Source: Lactiplantibacillus plantarum (GTDB taxonomy: Bacteria; Bacillota; Bacilli; Lactobacillales; Lactobacillaceae). Taken from it: 64,000 nucleotides of DNA. The notes below the pieces were generated by a model. The model was not told the origin of the DNA. It was given only the letters and a program-made list of their open reading frames with translations, and searched no databases. Below are positions 62,704 through 64,000 of this stretch, in pieces. How positions within the stretch are numbered: position 1 is the stretch's first letter; every line of letters starts with the position of its first letter. Location of the stretch: contig NZ_CP039121.1 in NCBI RefSeq assembly GCF_014131735.1, forward strand, positions 1,674,001 through 1,738,000, written 5' to 3'. The position numbers and the translations under genes were made by a program.

Positions 62704-63156
62704 TTAGTTATGATCACCATAAACATCAAAGACGGTCCGTTCATCATCAACGACTAAGTGTAATTTTCCATCGCTGGCTAATGAGCTCGTCTGATAAATG
62801 TTGTCGATACCATCCGCATCCCGTGGCTTGAATGGCAAGTAAATTTGTTCACTACCACGTTCGTCGCCAAACAGGATATCAATTTTTTCAATGTCTTGAT
62901 AATGTGTCACCCGTTCAAACATCCCACTTGTCACGGATGATAGTTGGGTCGTGTCCGGATCGATCGCATCAGCGTCAGGTTTAAATTCAGCCTTAAATGA
63001 TTTACAAGGATGAATGATGGTCATATGGCCACCCTTAATTCGACCGTAACTCGTCGTTACCCGGCCGATCCACAGGTCAGAGATATCTTGATGATGAACT
63101 GTCCAAGTGTCACCATTCCGAAAATGAAATTTCAATGCTTCTAATGCTCGTTCCAT
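62704..63156 (-). CDS. conserved hypothetical protein
   Basis: A 150-residue acidic soluble protein starting MERALEALKFHFRNGDTW. No family recognised. It has beta-type segments (DLWIGRVTTSYGRI, IEKIDILFGDERGSEQIYLP) and no membrane region. It follows cca by 56 bases in the same direction and ends at the terminator 62652-62686, so it is probably cotranscribed with cca. Confidence 0.65.
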   Translation of the reverse strand: MERALEALKFHFRNGDTWTVHHQDISDLWIGRVTTSYGRIKGGHMTIIHPCKSFKAEFKPDADAIDPDTTQLSSVTSGMFERVTHYQDIEKIDILFGDERGSEQIYLPFKPRDADGIDNIYQTSSLASDGKLHLVVDDERTVFDVYGDHN

Positions 63157-63212
63157 TCAAATCACCTCATTGAATTAGTTTCACTTTAATCGTAACAGAT
63201 TCATAGAAAATA

Positions 63213-64000
63213 TCAATGGTTTTTTGAATCCGCTACCATCCTTGCAAAATCAAGCAAAGCATCCTGCTGATTTGGGACCTGTTTCATCACCACGGCCTGT
63301 AAGCAAGCCGCTAGAATTTGACCCATCATTGGCCCAGGCGTCACCAATTTAGCTTTCAATAAATCGCCACCGTTAATGGCCAATTCATGCTTGTCATGGA
63401 TTGGTAAGCTAGCATAAGATTGCACCAATTGTGCTTGGCCCTGGCCAAAGCCTAAAATCGTAGCCACCTGATTAGCCGTTTTCAGCGCCTCTAAGCCCGT
63501 ATAAAAGTTCTCCTGCGCAGTTAACTGACCGTTGTGTTTTAACGCCATCAGCGCTTTAATAGCGGCCGTCACGTGATTAATCAGCTCATTGCTCGTCTTC
63601 CACGTCTTTAACAACTGGCGAACAGCCGCTTCGTCAGTCCGTTGCATGGTCCAGCTAAGCAAGGTCCAAGTACTTTCAATACTCGGCAAATGCCAAGCTG
63701 GAAGTGCCATTAACTGCCGCAGCATCGCTTCTTGATCAGCCATTGCGGGCATATAACGATACAAGTCAGTGGTCAGCAAGCCGGTCAAACCAGCAACTGG
63801 GTGCTGACCCATCAGCAGCTTCTCCCACTCGACACGCGTCCGTTCCACGGCAATTTTCGCCAACAACGCCGCATTATCGGCAATCGCTTGTTCGGTCTGC
63901 GATTCAATGGTAAAGCCTAACTGACTTGCAAACCGAACGGCACGCATCATCCGCAACGCATCTTCGTGAAACCGTTCTTCAGCCACTCCAACGGCGCGTA
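63213..64000 (-). CDS. cca: CCA-adding tRNA nucleotidyltransferase (5' part outside window)
   Basis: The frame is open to the window end. The visible 262 residues contain RAVGVAEERFHEDALRMMRA, the conserved segment after the nucleotidyltransferase head of class II CCA-adding enzymes, and the helical neck, body and tail domains. The N-terminal catalytic head lies beyond 64000. The enzyme adds CCA to tRNA 3' ends. The GTG/ATG-type codons near the end are internal, not the start. Confidence 0.92.
   Translation of the reverse strand, partial: RAVGVAEERFHEDALRMMRAVRFASQLGFTIESQTEQAIADNAALLAKIAVERTRVEWEKLLMGQHPVAGLTGLLTTDLYRYMPAMADQEAMLRQLMALPAWHLPSIESTWTLLSWTMQRTDEAAVRQLLKTWKTSNELINHVTAAIKALMALKHNGQLTAQENFYTGLEALKTANQVATILGFGQGQAQLVQSYASLPIHDKHELAINGGDLLKAKLVTPGPMMGQILAACLQAVVMKQVPNQQDALLDFARMVADSKNH

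Noticed and set aside
1-64000. CRISPR array, rRNA, tRNA, complete insertion sequence
   Set aside because: No regularly spaced repeats, no tRNA-like cloverleaf or rRNA segments, and no transposase with terminal inverted repeats were noticed.

Overview
The window looks like chromosomal DNA of a lactic acid bacterium, most likely of the Lactiplantibacillus plantarum group. This rests on moderate G+C, strong AGGAGG-type ribosome binding sites with several TTG/GTG starts, a tarIJKL ribitol teichoic-acid operon, an xerC-hslV-hslU block with no codY after it, parE-parC, topA-dprA-rnhB-rbgA, and thyA-dfrA beside a degV/ypmR/ypmS/yozE/ctpA block. The species call comes from remembered gene content and was not checked by alignment. 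No rRNA, tRNA, CRISPR array, intact insertion sequence or prophage was seen.

Layout. 1-9.3 kb: the tail of a Ser/Thr-rich protein, an orphan HicB-like protein, a GalT-like DUF4931 protein, an MFS exporter behind an attenuator-like leader, two small unknown genes, a DUF1003 membrane protein behind a structured leader, a DUF368 (PopT-type) carrier, an amino acid permease, a lipoprotein and a small unknown gene. 9.3-12.3 kb: an MFS gene followed by an L-lactate permease. 12.3-17.7 kb: about 600 bp of AT-rich DNA, then tarIJKL. 17.7-24 kb: an acetyltransferase, an OhrR/MarR-type regulator with an FAD/NAD(P) disulfide oxidoreductase sharing operator-like repeats, a small membrane protein, and a GT2/GT-C-like glycosyltransferase pair. 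24-25.9 kb: a gene-free decayed stretch with remnants, followed by a tyrosine-recombinase-like gene that has lost its catalytic residues.

27-46.6 kb is mostly housekeeping: YozE, msrB-msrA, ppaC with a LysR gene, parE-parC, plsY, an aldose epimerase-like gene, xerC-hslV-hslU, trmFO, topA, dprA, and rnhB overlapping rbgA. 47-54.3 kb is more accessory: a MetE-like methyltransferase divergent from a LysR regulator, a lone Mrr-type type IV restriction endonuclease, an LLM flavin oxidoreductase coupled to an F420-reductase-like dehydrogenase, and a 14-TM-type multidrug MFS pump. 54.6-64 kb is a leftward series of genes: cca (cut by the window end), an unknown gene, an ABC-F ATPase, thyA-dfrA, degV, ypmR-ypmS-yozE-ctpA.

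The strongest candidates for new biology are regulatory. The MFS exporter gene at 1948-3135 has a 31-codon leader ORF with mutually exclusive hairpins ending in an intrinsic terminator. The DUF1003 gene has a leader in which one segment can pair either with an upstream repeat or with the ribosome-binding region. Palindromes of probable regulator sites lie before the OhrR/FAD pair, degV, the LLM operon and the metE-like gene. The catalytically stripped recombinase and the 12-base motif TAGTTAAAGTAA, found three times in intergenic DNA, also deserve a look.
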